Made by a program: the position numbers and the translations under genes. A stretch of 30,851 nucleotides of DNA from an uncultured Eubacteriales bacterium (GTDB lineage Bacteria; Bacillota; Clostridia; Oscillospirales; Oscillospiraceae): assembly GCA_900550165.1 (NCBI GenBank), contig URQY01000016.1:1-30851 (forward strand). Direction: 5' to 3'. The notes beneath the pieces were generated by a model, which was not told the origin of the DNA, searched no databases, and saw only the letters and a program-made list of their open reading frames with translations. The first letter of the stretch is position 1. Each line of letters starts with the position of its first letter. This document shows positions 17,673 through 26,655 of this stretch, piece by piece.

Positions 17673-17701
17673 TTGCGTTTATATCCCGTTTCTGCTATAA
17701 T
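17673..17701 (+). promoter_or_regulatory. Sigma-A promoter of dnaA
   Basis: TTGCGT (17673-17678), a 17-bp spacer and TATAAT (17696-17701) lie about 58 bases upstream of the dnaA GTG. A CGGCC-TTT-GGCCG hairpin (17718-17730) stands in the leader. The rest of the 395-base rpmH-dnaA gap is AT-rich. I found no clear TTATCCACA box in it. Confidence 0.85.
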
Positions 17702-17758
17702 AGATAGAGTAATATCTCGGCCTTTGGCCGTTCATCAGAAAAAGAAAGGAGCGCTTCC

Positions 17759-19072
17759 GTGAACTCTGTTGCAGACATCTGGAAGATTGTTCTCTCGCGG
17801 ATGAGTCAGGACCTGTCGGAGACGACCATCTCCACGTGGTTTGACGAGGTGGAGGCCGTGTCCGTCAAGGACAGGACGCTGTATCTCCACTGCCCGAACG
17901 ATTTCAAGCGCAGCACCATCGAGTCCATGTTTATGGACCGCATCAAGGATTCGCTGAAGGATATCTACTCCGCCGACTTTGACGTCAAGCTGCTCTCGAC
18001 TGCCGAGAGCACCGCCATGTTCGAGCCCGAGAGCAAGAAGAACACCACGCTGCTCGATTCCGGCGAATTCACGTTCGACACGTTCGTCGTCGGCGAATCA
18101 AATAAGATGGCCTATGCCGCCGCGCGCGCCGTGGCCGACGGTGTGGGGCACTACAACCCCCTCTTCATCTATGGCGACTCGGGTCTTGGCAAAACGCACC
18201 TCATCTACGCCATTGCCCACCAGATCCGCACCAGCCGCCCCTCGGCAAAGATCATCTACATCAAGGGCGACGATTTCATCAACGAATTCATCGAGCTCGT
18301 GCGCGCGGGCCGCGGCAGCGAGTTCCGCGCCAAATACCGCGACGCGGACCTGCTGCTCGTGGACGACGTGCAGTTCGTCGCGGGCAAGGAGCAGGTGCAG
18401 AACGAATTCTTCCACACCTTCAACACCCTCTACGAGGCAGGACGGCAGATCGTCCTGACGTCGGATCGACCGCCTTCCGAGATGCACCTTCTGGACGACC
18501 GCCTGCGCACGCGCTTTGAATGGGGCCTGCTGGTCGACGTGCAGCCGCCCGACTTTGAAACGCGCCTTGCCATCGTGAAGAACAAGGCCGCGCAGTGGGG
18601 CACGGTCATCGACGACGATATCGCCAAGTACATCGCCGAAAATGTCACCTCGAACGTCCGCCAGCTTGAGGGCACGATGAACAAGATCCTTGCCTACCGC
18701 GATCTCATCGGGCGTGAGATGGACGCCGACGCAGCGCACCGCGCGGTCGAGGACTTTATGAAAAAGAACGCGAACCTCGCTCCCACGGCCGCAATGATCA
18801 TCACCGAAACGTCGCGCTATTTCGGCATCGACGAGGAGGTCATCAAGGGCTCGTCGAGAAGCCGCGAGGTCGTCAACGCTCGTCAGGCCGCGATGTACCT
18901 CGTGCGCCGCATGACGAATCTCTCCACACCGGATATCGGCCGCGAGTTCGGCAAGCGCGACCATACGACCGTTCTCCACTCGCTCGAGCAGATCGAAAAG
19001 AAGATGAAATCCGACCCCGTTTTCAACCAGACGATCAAGGAGATCACCATCAACATCAACTCCAAGAGATAG
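17759..19072 (+). CDS. dnaA: Chromosomal replication initiator DnaA
   Basis: AAA+ ATPase that binds DnaA boxes and opens oriC. The 437 residues comprise domain I (1-80), a short linker, the AAA+ domain with Walker A GDSGLGKT (about 139-146) and Walker B LLLVDDVQF, and the C-terminal HTH domain with the signature GREFGKRDHTTVLHS near 398-412. The start is a GTG with AAGGAGCG 7 bases upstream. It defines the strand switch of the window and stands beside the predicted origin. Confidence 0.98.
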   Translation: MNSVADIWKIVLSRMSQDLSETTISTWFDEVEAVSVKDRTLYLHCPNDFKRSTIESMFMDRIKDSLKDIYSADFDVKLLSTAESTAMFEPESKKNTTLLDSGEFTFDTFVVGESNKMAYAAARAVADGVGHYNPLFIYGDSGLGKTHLIYAIAHQIRTSRPSAKIIYIKGDDFINEFIELVRAGRGSEFRAKYRDADLLLVDDVQFVAGKEQVQNEFFHTFNTLYEAGRQIVLTSDRPPSEMHLLDDRLRTRFEWGLLVDVQPPDFETRLAIVKNKAAQWGTVIDDDIAKYIAENVTSNVRQLEGTMNKILAYRDLIGREMDADAAHRAVEDFMKKNANLAPTAAMIITETSRYFGIDEEVIKGSSRSREVVNARQAAMYLVRRMTNLSTPDIGREFGKRDHTTVLHSLEQIEKKMKSDPVFNQTIKEITININSKR

Positions 19073-19077
19073 CAGAG

Positions 19078-19300
19078 TTTTCCACATTATCCACAGGGTT
19101 GTACATAGGGAAGCTGTGGAATATTTTCCGTAAAATTTTGCCTGTGCAAAGTGATATGACTTTTCAACACCGGGACAGGGAAAACTTTTCCTTGCCGTTT
19201 CTGGAAAAAATCGGGTTTTCCACATTTTTACGCCCCTACTGCTGCTATTTCTAAAAACTATCCTTTTTCTTTTCCAAAAGAGAAAAATTCCTCCCATTTA
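19078..19300 (+). other. Predicted replication origin (oriC) with DnaA boxes and DnaA-trio-like run
   Basis: The 244-base dnaA-dnaN gap carries TTATCCACA (19087-19095), TTTTCCACA (19078-19086 and 19216-19224) and a looser TGTGGAATA (19115-19123). After the third box come a GC patch (CGCCC, 19231-19235) and then, read on the minus strand, TAG-AAA-TAG-CAG-CAG-TAG (19236-19253). Every trinucleotide there has a central A. An AT-rich tract (19254-19300) follows. This matches the Bacillus-type box, GC patch, DnaA-trio, unwinding-tract order. Confidence 0.75.
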
Positions 19301-19316
19301 CGAAAGGAACGCCGCT

Positions 19317-20429
19317 ATGAAATTTTCCTGCGAAAAGCTGCTTTTGCAAAACGCGGTCAACACCGCCTCCCGCGCCGTCGCTGCGAAAAGCTCCATTCCC
19401 GCGCTCGAGGGCCTGCTGCTCACCTGCGGCAGCGAGAGCCTGACGGTCTCGGGCTACAATATGCAGACCGGCATCCGCACGCGCTTCCCCGTTGAAGCAG
19501 CGGCGGAGGGCGAGCTGGTCGTCAACGCCCGACTGATCGGCGAAATTTTAAGAAGGCTGCCCGACGACGTCGTGACCTTCACCTCGGACGATAAGTTTCT
19601 CATCCACCTGACCTGCGGCGACGCGGATTTCGACATTATGGGCCTCTCCGCCGCCGATTTCCCGGAGCTGCCCGAGGTCGAGGAGAAGTATGCCGTGCAG
19701 ATCGCCGAAAAGACGCTCAAATCCATGATCCAGCAGACGAGCTTCGCCGTTTCGACCAACGAGGCGCGTCCCGTTCACATGGGCTCACTGTTTGAGGTCT
19801 CAGCCGAGGGACTGACGGTCGTCTCCGTCGACGGCTTTCGTCTGGCGCTCAGAAAAGAGCCGCTCGAAAAGATCGAGGGCGGCGCGTTCTCCTTCGTCGC
19901 GCCCGGCACGGCGCTCAACGAGGTCGAGCGCATCTGCGAGGAGATCGACGACGTTGTGACCATCACGCTCGGCCAGCGCCACATTCTGTTCGAGGTCGGT
20001 GAGACGGAACTCATCTGCCGCCGCCTGGAGGGGGAATTCCTCGACTATAAGAACGCCATCCCGCGCCGCAATCCCATCAACCTTGTGCTCGATACAAAGC
20101 TGATGCTCCAGAGTCTGGAGCGCGTGAGCGTCGTCATCAGCGAAAAACTCAAGAGCCCTGTGCGCTGCGTTTTTGAAGACAATAAGGTGACCATGTCCGC
20201 CAAGACAGCGAGCGGCGATGCCAAGGATGTCTGCCGCATCGCGGGTGACGGACAGGGGCTCGAGATCGGCTTCAACAACCGCTATCTGATGGATGCGCTG
20301 CGCTACGCGCCTGCCGACACCGTGAAAATGGAGCTCAACACCGGCATTTCGCCGGCCATCATCGTCCCTGTCGAGGGCGAAGAGAACTTCATCTACATGG
20401 TGCTGCCCGTGCGCCTGAAGGCAAACTGA
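19317..20429 (+). CDS. dnaN: DNA polymerase III beta subunit (sliding clamp)
   Basis: Ring-shaped processivity clamp for DNA polymerase III and a hub for replication and repair partners. The 370 residues are full length and start MKFSCEKLLLQNAVNTASRA. They contain the three repeated clamp domains, with EGLLLTCG, MGSLFEVS and a late NNRYLMDALRYAPADTV segment. They end IYMVLPVRLKAN, matching the family's C-terminal MPVR-like strand. AAAGGAACG precedes the ATG. It follows dnaA across the origin. Confidence 0.98.
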   Translation: MKFSCEKLLLQNAVNTASRAVAAKSSIPALEGLLLTCGSESLTVSGYNMQTGIRTRFPVEAAAEGELVVNARLIGEILRRLPDDVVTFTSDDKFLIHLTCGDADFDIMGLSAADFPELPEVEEKYAVQIAEKTLKSMIQQTSFAVSTNEARPVHMGSLFEVSAEGLTVVSVDGFRLALRKEPLEKIEGGAFSFVAPGTALNEVERICEEIDDVVTITLGQRHILFEVGETELICRRLEGEFLDYKNAIPRRNPINLVLDTKLMLQSLERVSVVISEKLKSPVRCVFEDNKVTMSAKTASGDAKDVCRIAGDGQGLEIGFNNRYLMDALRYAPADTVKMELNTGISPAIIVPVEGEENFIYMVLPVRLKAN

Positions 20430-20448
20430 GATAGAAAATAAATACATA

Positions 20449-20466
20449 TTGTATAAAAATATACAA
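20449..20466. promoter_or_regulatory. Inverted repeat in the dnaN-S4 gap
   Basis: TTGTATA-AAAA-TATACAA is a perfect 7-bp inverted repeat in a 74-base AT-rich gap just upstream of the S4-recF pair. It may be an operator or weak RNA hairpin. No matching promoter hexamer pair is obvious. Confidence 0.45.
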
Positions 20467-20503
20467 CGATTTCATACAGGAATCACTTTTTGAAGGACTT
20501 TTT

Positions 20504-20719
20504 ATGACTGATATCACCATCACTACGGAATTTATCAAATTGCAGGACCTTTTGAAGCTTGCAAATCTCGTCGGCACCGGCGGAGAGGCGAAGATCGTCA
20601 TTCAGGAGGGCAAGACTTTCGTCAACGGCGAGGTCTGCACGATGCGCGGCAAGAAGATCCGTCCGGGCGACACGGTCGCCTTCGGCGGCAAAGAGCTGAC
20701 GGTCTCCTATGCGGATTGA
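20504..20719 (+). CDS. yaaA: S4-domain RNA-binding protein (YaaA/RlbA)
   Basis: Small S4-like RNA-binding protein encoded between dnaN and recF in most Firmicutes. It is thought to act in ribosome biology. The 71 residues give the standard S4 strand order, with LKLANLVGTGGEAKIVIQEG and VNGEVCTMRGKKIRPGDTV. Its last 11 bases overlap recF, so translation is coupled. The yaaA name is shared with an unrelated E. coli gene. Confidence 0.93.
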   Translation: MTDITITTEFIKLQDLLKLANLVGTGGEAKIVIQEGKTFVNGEVCTMRGKKIRPGDTVAFGGKELTVSYAD

Positions 20720-21812
20720 CGCGCTGAAGCTTCAGTCCTTCCGCAATTACGACGCGCTGGACGTGACCTTCGCGCCGGACTGCAACGTGATCGTCGGCGA
20801 GAACGCGCAGGGGAAGACCAACCTGCTCGAGGCCATCGTCTACCTTTCAAGCGCCCATTCGCCGCGCACGCGGGCGGAACGCGAGCTGATCTCGTTCGGA
20901 AAAAGCGAGGCAAAGCTGACGGCGCAGGCCTTCGCCCGCTCGCGCGATTTTCTGCTTGAAGTATCGCTCGCCGCGGGGAAGAGAAGAAAAATCCTCATCA
21001 ACAAGGTCCCGGCAAAAAAGGGGAGCGACTTAAATGACGTGCTCGGCGCGGTTTACTTCTGCCCCGAGGATCTGTTGCTCATCCGCGACGGCGCGGCGGC
21101 CAGAAGAAGATTCATGGACGATGCGCTCTGCCAGCTGCGCGCAAGGTACGCGCAGGCACTCTCTGACTATCACAGGGCCTACGAGCACAAAACGCGCATC
21201 CTGCGCGACAGCGAGGAATACCCGTCGCTTTTAGACACGCTGCCGGAATTTGACCTGCGCATGGCGCAGAGCGGCGCGGTCGTCATCTACTACCGCGCAC
21301 GCTTTTGCGAGAGGCTAAAGGAATACGCCCGCACCGCGCACCGCGAGTGCTCCGGCGGCAGGGAGGAGCTGGGCGTCACATACCAAACGGTTTCGACGAT
21401 CACCGACCCGCTCGCGCCGCTCGAGACCATCTATGAGCAGCTGCGCGCGCATCAGGCTGCGCACGCGGGTGCCGAGAGAGCGTCGCGGATGTGCCTTTCG
21501 GGGCCGCATAAGGATGATATCGCCGTCACGATCGGCGGCGTGAACGCAAGGCAGTTTTCCTCTCAGGGGCAGACCCGCACGGCGGCGCTCGCCTTCAAGC
21601 TCGCCGAGCGGGAGATTTACCGCGAGATCACATCCCGCACGCCGCTGCTGCTGCTCGACGACGTTTTGTCCGAGCTTGACCCGAAGAGGCAGGAATACGT
21701 ATTGAACCGCATCTCCGGCGGGCAGGTGTTCATCACCTGCTGCGAGGAGGACCGGCTGGGAACGCTTTTGAGCGGCAAGGTCTTCCATATTGCCGGCGGT
21801 GCGGTGGTATAG
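20709..21812 (+). CDS. recF: DNA replication and repair protein RecF
   Basis: SMC-like ATPase that loads RecA at gaps with RecO and RecR. The 367 residues show Walker A GENAQGKT (30-37), the LSGPHKDD signature near 258 and Walker B LLLLDDVLSELD near 315. The ATG at 20709 overlaps the S4 gene in another frame, with only a weak site upstream, consistent with coupling. Confidence 0.96.
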   Translation: MRIDALKLQSFRNYDALDVTFAPDCNVIVGENAQGKTNLLEAIVYLSSAHSPRTRAERELISFGKSEAKLTAQAFARSRDFLLEVSLAAGKRRKILINKVPAKKGSDLNDVLGAVYFCPEDLLLIRDGAAARRRFMDDALCQLRARYAQALSDYHRAYEHKTRILRDSEEYPSLLDTLPEFDLRMAQSGAVVIYYRARFCERLKEYARTAHRECSGGREELGVTYQTVSTITDPLAPLETIYEQLRAHQAAHAGAERASRMCLSGPHKDDIAVTIGGVNARQFSSQGQTRTAALAFKLAEREIYREITSRTPLLLLDDVLSELDPKRQEYVLNRISGGQVFITCCEEDRLGTLLSGKVFHIAGGAVV

Positions 21813-21823
21813 AGGAGAGGGCT

Positions 21824-22075
21824 ATGTATCTTCACATCGGCAACAACGTGATGCTGCCCGAAAAGCACATCATCGGCGTTTTTGATCTTGAGATCACCTC
21901 GCAGTCAAAGCGCACGTCGGAATTTCTGCGCCGTGCCGAGGACGAGAGTCTCGTCATCGACGCCTGCGAGGACATTCCGAAGACCTTTTTGGTCTGCGAC
22001 CACCCCTATCACCCGCAGCTCGTCTACCTCTCCGAGCTATCCAGCGCGACGCTGCAAAAAAGAATGGAAGGATAA
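21824..22075 (+). CDS. remB: Extracellular matrix regulatory protein RemB (DUF370)
   Basis: Small DUF370-family protein beside recF. In Bacillus the RemA/RemB proteins act in control of biofilm matrix genes. The 83 residues begin MYLHIGNNVMLPEKHIIGVFDLE, the family start, and continue with a typical TSEFLRRAEDE segment. It lies 11 bases after recF and is probably cotranscribed. The exact role of RemB is not established. Confidence 0.9.
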   Translation: MYLHIGNNVMLPEKHIIGVFDLEITSQSKRTSEFLRRAEDESLVIDACEDIPKTFLVCDHPYHPQLVYLSELSSATLQKRMEG

Positions 22076-22080
22076 CCGCC

Positions 22081-22167
22081 GCGCGAAAAAGCGCGCTTTC
22101 CAGAAAGACATTGTTCGAGGCAGGGAGAAACGGGCCGGAAACGGCTCCGACCCGGTTCTTCCTGCCT
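22081..22167 (+). other. Hairpins upstream of gyrB
   Basis: A short GCGC stem (22081-22096) followed by TTTCC may be a weak terminator after remB. Then arms 22118-22134 and 22151-22167 form a 17-bp stem with one mismatch and one wobble, capped by CCG-GAAA-CGG. The stem ends 10 bases before the gyrB ribosome binding site. No T-run follows the larger stem. Confidence 0.55.
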
Positions 22168-22188
22168 GATGACGAAAGGAGAACCCAA

Positions 22189-24156
22189 ATGGCAGAACAT
22201 GAGATCCTGCAATCCACGGCGGTGGATGAAAACAACGACTATAACGCCTCAGAGATCCAGGTGCTCGAAGGACTGGAGGCGGTGCGCAAGCGCCCGGGCA
22301 TGTACATCGGCTCGACGTCGGTGAGCGGCCTGCATCACCTCGTCTACGAAATTGTGGATAACTCCATCGACGAAGCGCTCGCGGGCTACTGCACGGAAAT
22401 TCAAGTGACGATCAACGAGGGCAACACCATCACCGTTGTGGATAACGGCCGCGGCATTCCGGTCGACATTCAGGCGCAGACGGGCCGCCCCGCGCTCGAG
22501 GTCGTCTACACCGTGCTGCACGCAGGCGGCAAGTTCGGCGGCGGAGGCTACAAGGTCTCCGGCGGTCTGCACGGCGTGGGCGCGAGCGTCGTCAACGCGC
22601 TGTCCGAATGGCTGACGGTGCAGGTGCACAAAAACGGCAACATCTACGAGATGAAATTCTCCCGCGGCAAGATCACGCAGGAGATGACGATCATCGGCTC
22701 GACCGACCACACGGGCACGACCGTTACGTTCAAGCCCGATCCCGAGATGTTCGAAGAGCTCGAATACTCCTACGAAACGCTGCACACCCGTATGCGCGAG
22801 GAAGCATTTCTGAACGCGGGCCTTCGCATCACGATCGAGGACGCGCGTCTTGCGAGCGCGGAAAAGAGCGAGAGCGAGCGCCGTGACTCGATGTGCTACG
22901 AGGGCGGTATCCGCGAGTTCGTCACCTGGCTCAACAAGAAAAAAGACCCCCTGCACCAGCAGGTCATCTATATGAGCGGCATGAAGGGCGACTCGTTCGC
23001 GGAATTGGCGCTCCAGTATGACGACGGCTATCAGGAAAATATTCTCTCGTTCGCCAACAACGTCCACACGCCCGAGGGCGGTATGCACGAGACCGGCTTC
23101 AAGGCAGCGCTCACGCGCGTTCTGAATGCCTACGGCATCAAAAACGGCATCATCAAGGAAGGTGACAAGGTCAGCGGCGAGGACTGCCGCGAGGGTCTTA
23201 CCTGCGTCATCTCCGTCAAGCTCACGAACGCGCAGTTCGAGGGCCAGACGAAGGCAAAGCTCGGAAACAGCGAGATCCGTACGCTCGTCGACGGCATCGT
23301 GTCTGATAAGCTGATGCAGTTCCTTGAGGAAAACCCCGTCGTGGCGCGCACGATTTTGGATAAGGCCATGACGGCCAACCGCGCGCGAGAGGCCGCGCGC
23401 AAGGCGCGCGAGTCCATCCGCCGCAAGAGCGCCCTCGGCGGCGCGGCGATGCCCGACAAGCTGCGCGACTGCAACGAAAATAACCCCGAGCTCACCGAGC
23501 TCTACATCGTAGAGGGCGACTCGGCAGGCGGCTCTGCCACCCAGGGACGCGACTCGCGCTTTCAAGCGATCCTGCCGCTGTGGGGTAAGATGCTCAACGT
23601 CGAAAAGGTGCGCGCCGACAAAATTTACGGCAACGACAAACTCCAGCCCGTCATCATCGCGCTCGGCGCGGGACTGGGCGAGGATTTCGACGTCAATAAG
23701 CTGAGATATCACAAGGTCATCATCATGGCGGATGCCGATGTCGACGGCTCGCACATCCGGACGCTGCTGCTGACGTTCTTCTTCCGCTATATGCGCCCGC
23801 TCATCGAAAACGGCTATGTCTATGCCGCGGTGCCGCCGCTTTTCAAGCTGACGCGCGGCAAGACGACGCGCCTTGCCTTCACGCCGGAGGAGCGCGATCA
23901 ATACTCCGCCGAGCTGCGCGGCGACAATCCGAACGCAAAGGTCGATATCTCGCGCTTCAAAGGTCTTGGTGAAATGAACCCGCACGAGCTGTGGGAGACG
24001 ACCATGGACCCCGAAAAGCGCACGCTCAAGCGCATCACGCTCGAGGACGCGGTGCTCGCCGACGAGACGTTCACGGTGCTGATGGGCGAGAAGGTCGAGC
24101 CGCGCAAGGAATTCATCGAACAGAACGCGAAATACGCGGTCAATCTGGACTTTTAA
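22189..24156 (+). CDS. gyrB: DNA gyrase subunit B
   Basis: ATPase subunit of DNA gyrase, which introduces negative supercoils with GyrA. The 655 residues hold the GHKL ATP site (EIVDNSIDEAL at 54-64, VVDNGRGIP at 83-91, GGLHGVGASVVNA at 125-137), a transducer and the TOPRIM domain with EGDSAGG (442-448) and MADADVDGSHIRT (513-525). The start is moved 26 codons into the longest frame, to the ATG after AAAGGAG. The residue at the E. coli Lys447 position is Trp465. It is followed 18 bases later by gyrA. Confidence 0.97.
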   Translation: MAEHEILQSTAVDENNDYNASEIQVLEGLEAVRKRPGMYIGSTSVSGLHHLVYEIVDNSIDEALAGYCTEIQVTINEGNTITVVDNGRGIPVDIQAQTGRPALEVVYTVLHAGGKFGGGGYKVSGGLHGVGASVVNALSEWLTVQVHKNGNIYEMKFSRGKITQEMTIIGSTDHTGTTVTFKPDPEMFEELEYSYETLHTRMREEAFLNAGLRITIEDARLASAEKSESERRDSMCYEGGIREFVTWLNKKKDPLHQQVIYMSGMKGDSFAELALQYDDGYQENILSFANNVHTPEGGMHETGFKAALTRVLNAYGIKNGIIKEGDKVSGEDCREGLTCVISVKLTNAQFEGQTKAKLGNSEIRTLVDGIVSDKLMQFLEENPVVARTILDKAMTANRAREAARKARESIRRKSALGGAAMPDKLRDCNENNPELTELYIVEGDSAGGSATQGRDSRFQAILPLWGKMLNVEKVRADKIYGNDKLQPVIIALGAGLGEDFDVNKLRYHKVIIMADADVDGSHIRTLLLTFFFRYMRPLIENGYVYAAVPPLFKLTRGKTTRLAFTPEERDQYSAELRGDNPNAKVDISRFKGLGEMNPHELWETTMDPEKRTLKRITLEDAVLADETFTVLMGEKVEPRKEFIEQNAKYAVNLDF

Positions 24157-24174
24157 GAGAGGAGGACAAGAAAA

Positions 24175-26655
24175 ATGGCTCACAAAAACGTGGATTACAA
24201 ACCCGAAGATATTCTCTTCCCCAACCAAAAGATCGTGCAGAGCGAGCTTGTGCACGAAATGCAGTCCTCCTATATCGAATATGCGATGTCGGTCATCGTC
24301 GGGCGTGCGCTGCCCGACGTGCGCGACGGCTTGAAGCCCGTCCATCGCCGCATCCTGTACGCCATGTATGAAGACGGCCTCACGAGCGACAAGGCGTTCA
24401 AAAAGTCGGCGACCTGCGTCGGCGACGTGCTGGGCCGCTATCATCCGCACGGCGACGCGTCGGTGTACGACGCGCTCGTGCGTCTGGCGCAGGACTTCTC
24501 CATGCGCTATATGCTCGTCGACGGTCACGGCAACTTCGGTTCCATTGATGGCGACCCTCCGGCCGCCTACCGATACACCGAGGCGAGAATGTCGAAGATC
24601 GCGAACGAAATGCTGCGCGACATCGACAAGGAGACCGTCGACTGGGACCCGAACTTCGACGAGAGCCGCAAGGAGCCCCGCGTGCTGCCCGCGCGCTTCC
24701 CGAACCTGCTGGTCAACGGCTCTTCGGGTATCGCCGTCGGTATGGCGACGAACATCCCGCCGCACAACCTGACCGAGGTCATCAACGCCTGCGTCTGCGT
24801 GCTCGATAACCCGGAGGCGACGCTTTACGACCTGATGCAGCACGTCACGGGCCCCGACTTCCCGACCAAGGGCATCATCATGGGACGCAGCGGCATCCGC
24901 GCGGCCTACGCCACCGGCCGCGGCAAGATCGTCCTGCGCGCGCGCACGGAATTTGAAGAATTCGGCCGCGACCGCACGCGCATCATCGTCACCGAGCTTC
25001 CCTATCAGGTCAACAAGCGGATGCTCATCAAGAACATGGCCGATCAGGTGAACGACAAGCGGTTGGAGGGCATTTCCGATATCCGCGACGAGACCGACCG
25101 CACGGGTATGCGCATCGTCATCGAGGTCAAGCACGACGCAAACCCGCAGGTGGTGCTCAACCGGCTCTTTGCCCAGACGCAGTTACAGACGAGCTTTGCC
25201 ATCAATATGCTGGCGCTTGTGGATAACCAGAAGCAGCCGAAGATCCTCTCTCTGCGCCACATCATCGACGAGTATCTTGCCTTTCAGGAAGAGCTTATCA
25301 CGCGCAGAACGCAGTACGACCTTAGAAAAGCGCGCGAGCGCGAGCACCTGCTGCAAGGTCTGCTCATCGCGCAGGACAACATCGACGAGGTCATCCACAT
25401 CATCCGCACGAGCTACGACGACGCGAAGGAAAAGCTCATGGAGCGCTTCTCCCTCTCCGATATTCAGGCGCAGGCCATCCTCGATATGCGCCTGAAGGCC
25501 TTGCAGGGGCTTGACCGCGAAAAGCTCCAGAACGAGTTTGACGAGCTCGAGAAGAAGATCGCCTACTTTGTCGAGCTTCTCTCCAACGAGACGATGCTCA
25601 AGGGCGTTTTGAAGGACGAGCTTCTTGAGATCCGCGACAAGTACGGCGACGCGCGCAAGACCGAAATTCAGGAGGTCGAGGACGAGATCGACATTGAAGA
25701 CCTCATCGAGGAGGAGCAGTGCGTCTTCACCCTGACCCGCAACGGCTACATCAAGCGCACGAGCGCGAGCGAGTACACCGCGCAGAGTAAGGGCGGCATG
25801 GGCAAGAAGGGCATCACCACGCGCGAAGAGGACACGGTGGTCGACGTGTTCACCGCCTCGACCCACGACTATATCCTCTTCTTTACGGACACCGGCAAGG
25901 TGTACCGCAAGAAGGGCTATCAGATCCCCGAGAGCGGCAAGGCTGCCAAGGGCACAAACATCGTCAACATCATCCAGGTGGAGACGGGCGAGCGCGTGCA
26001 GGCGATGATCCACTTCCGCGACTTGAATGCCGAAAATCTGTTTCTCACCATGGTGACGCGCAACGGCACGGTGAAGAGATTGCCGGTCGAAACGCTCAAG
26101 AACCTGCGCAACAACGGCATCCGCGCGCTGAACCTCGACGAGGGCGACGAGCTGGTGAGCGTGCGCGAGACGAACGGCGAGCAGCACATCCTCATCGCCA
26201 CGCACGACGGCATGGCGGTCGTCTTCGACGAGAACGACGTGCGCGCAATGGGCCGCACGGCGGTCGGCGTGCGCGGCATCAAGCTGCGCGAGGGCGACTA
26301 TGTTGTCGGCGCTGCCCGCGCCGAGGCCGGCAAAGAGGTGCTGACCATCACCGAAAACGGCTACGGCAAGAAAACGCCGGTCGAGGAATACCGCATCACG
26401 AACCGCGGCGGACTTGGCATCAAGAACTACATGGTGACCGAAAAGACCGGCGGCATCGTCGGCGTCAAGGTCGTGGACGGCAGCGAGGATCTGCTGCTCG
26501 TCACGCGCGCGGGTATCCTCATCCGCACACCGGTGGAGGCCATCCGCACGACGGGCCGCGCCACGCAGGGCGTGATCGTCATGCGCTTTAAGGAAGAGGG
26601 CGACAGCGTCATTTCCATGGCGCTCACAGAGCATGAGGAGGATGACGAGGCGTAA
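24175..26655 (+). CDS. gyrA: DNA gyrase subunit A
   Basis: Breakage-reunion subunit of gyrase. The 826 residues show the active-site Tyr134 in AAYRYTEAR, the winged-helix segment with the quinolone-determining region HPHGDASVYD (90-99), and a C-terminal beta-pinwheel with a GyrA-box form QSKGGMGKKG. The box is less canonical than QRRGGKG. The position of E. coli Ser83 is Ala95 and that of Asp87 is Asp99. The tail is short and acidic (EHEEDDEA). GAGGAGG precedes the ATG. Confidence 0.98.
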   Translation: MAHKNVDYKPEDILFPNQKIVQSELVHEMQSSYIEYAMSVIVGRALPDVRDGLKPVHRRILYAMYEDGLTSDKAFKKSATCVGDVLGRYHPHGDASVYDALVRLAQDFSMRYMLVDGHGNFGSIDGDPPAAYRYTEARMSKIANEMLRDIDKETVDWDPNFDESRKEPRVLPARFPNLLVNGSSGIAVGMATNIPPHNLTEVINACVCVLDNPEATLYDLMQHVTGPDFPTKGIIMGRSGIRAAYATGRGKIVLRARTEFEEFGRDRTRIIVTELPYQVNKRMLIKNMADQVNDKRLEGISDIRDETDRTGMRIVIEVKHDANPQVVLNRLFAQTQLQTSFAINMLALVDNQKQPKILSLRHIIDEYLAFQEELITRRTQYDLRKAREREHLLQGLLIAQDNIDEVIHIIRTSYDDAKEKLMERFSLSDIQAQAILDMRLKALQGLDREKLQNEFDELEKKIAYFVELLSNETMLKGVLKDELLEIRDKYGDARKTEIQEVEDEIDIEDLIEEEQCVFTLTRNGYIKRTSASEYTAQSKGGMGKKGITTREEDTVVDVFTASTHDYILFFTDTGKVYRKKGYQIPESGKAAKGTNIVNIIQVETGERVQAMIHFRDLNAENLFLTMVTRNGTVKRLPVETLKNLRNNGIRALNLDEGDELVSVRETNGEQHILIATHDGMAVVFDENDVRAMGRTAVGVRGIKLREGDYVVGAARAEAGKEVLTITENGYGKKTPVEEYRITNRGGLGIKNYMVTEKTGGIVGVKVVDGSEDLLLVTRAGILIRTPVEAIRTTGRATQGVIVMRFKEEGDSVISMALTEHEEDDEA

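Noticed and set aside
17553..17762. 69-codon plus-strand frame upstream of dnaA
   Set aside because: Spans the dnaA promoter and leader and lacks a site; chance frame in AT-rich DNA.
22249..25134. 961-codon minus-strand open frame antisense to gyrB and gyrA
   Set aside because: It lies opposite two unmistakable genes, has low-complexity His/Asp/Val-rich content and arises from high GC at codon third positions.
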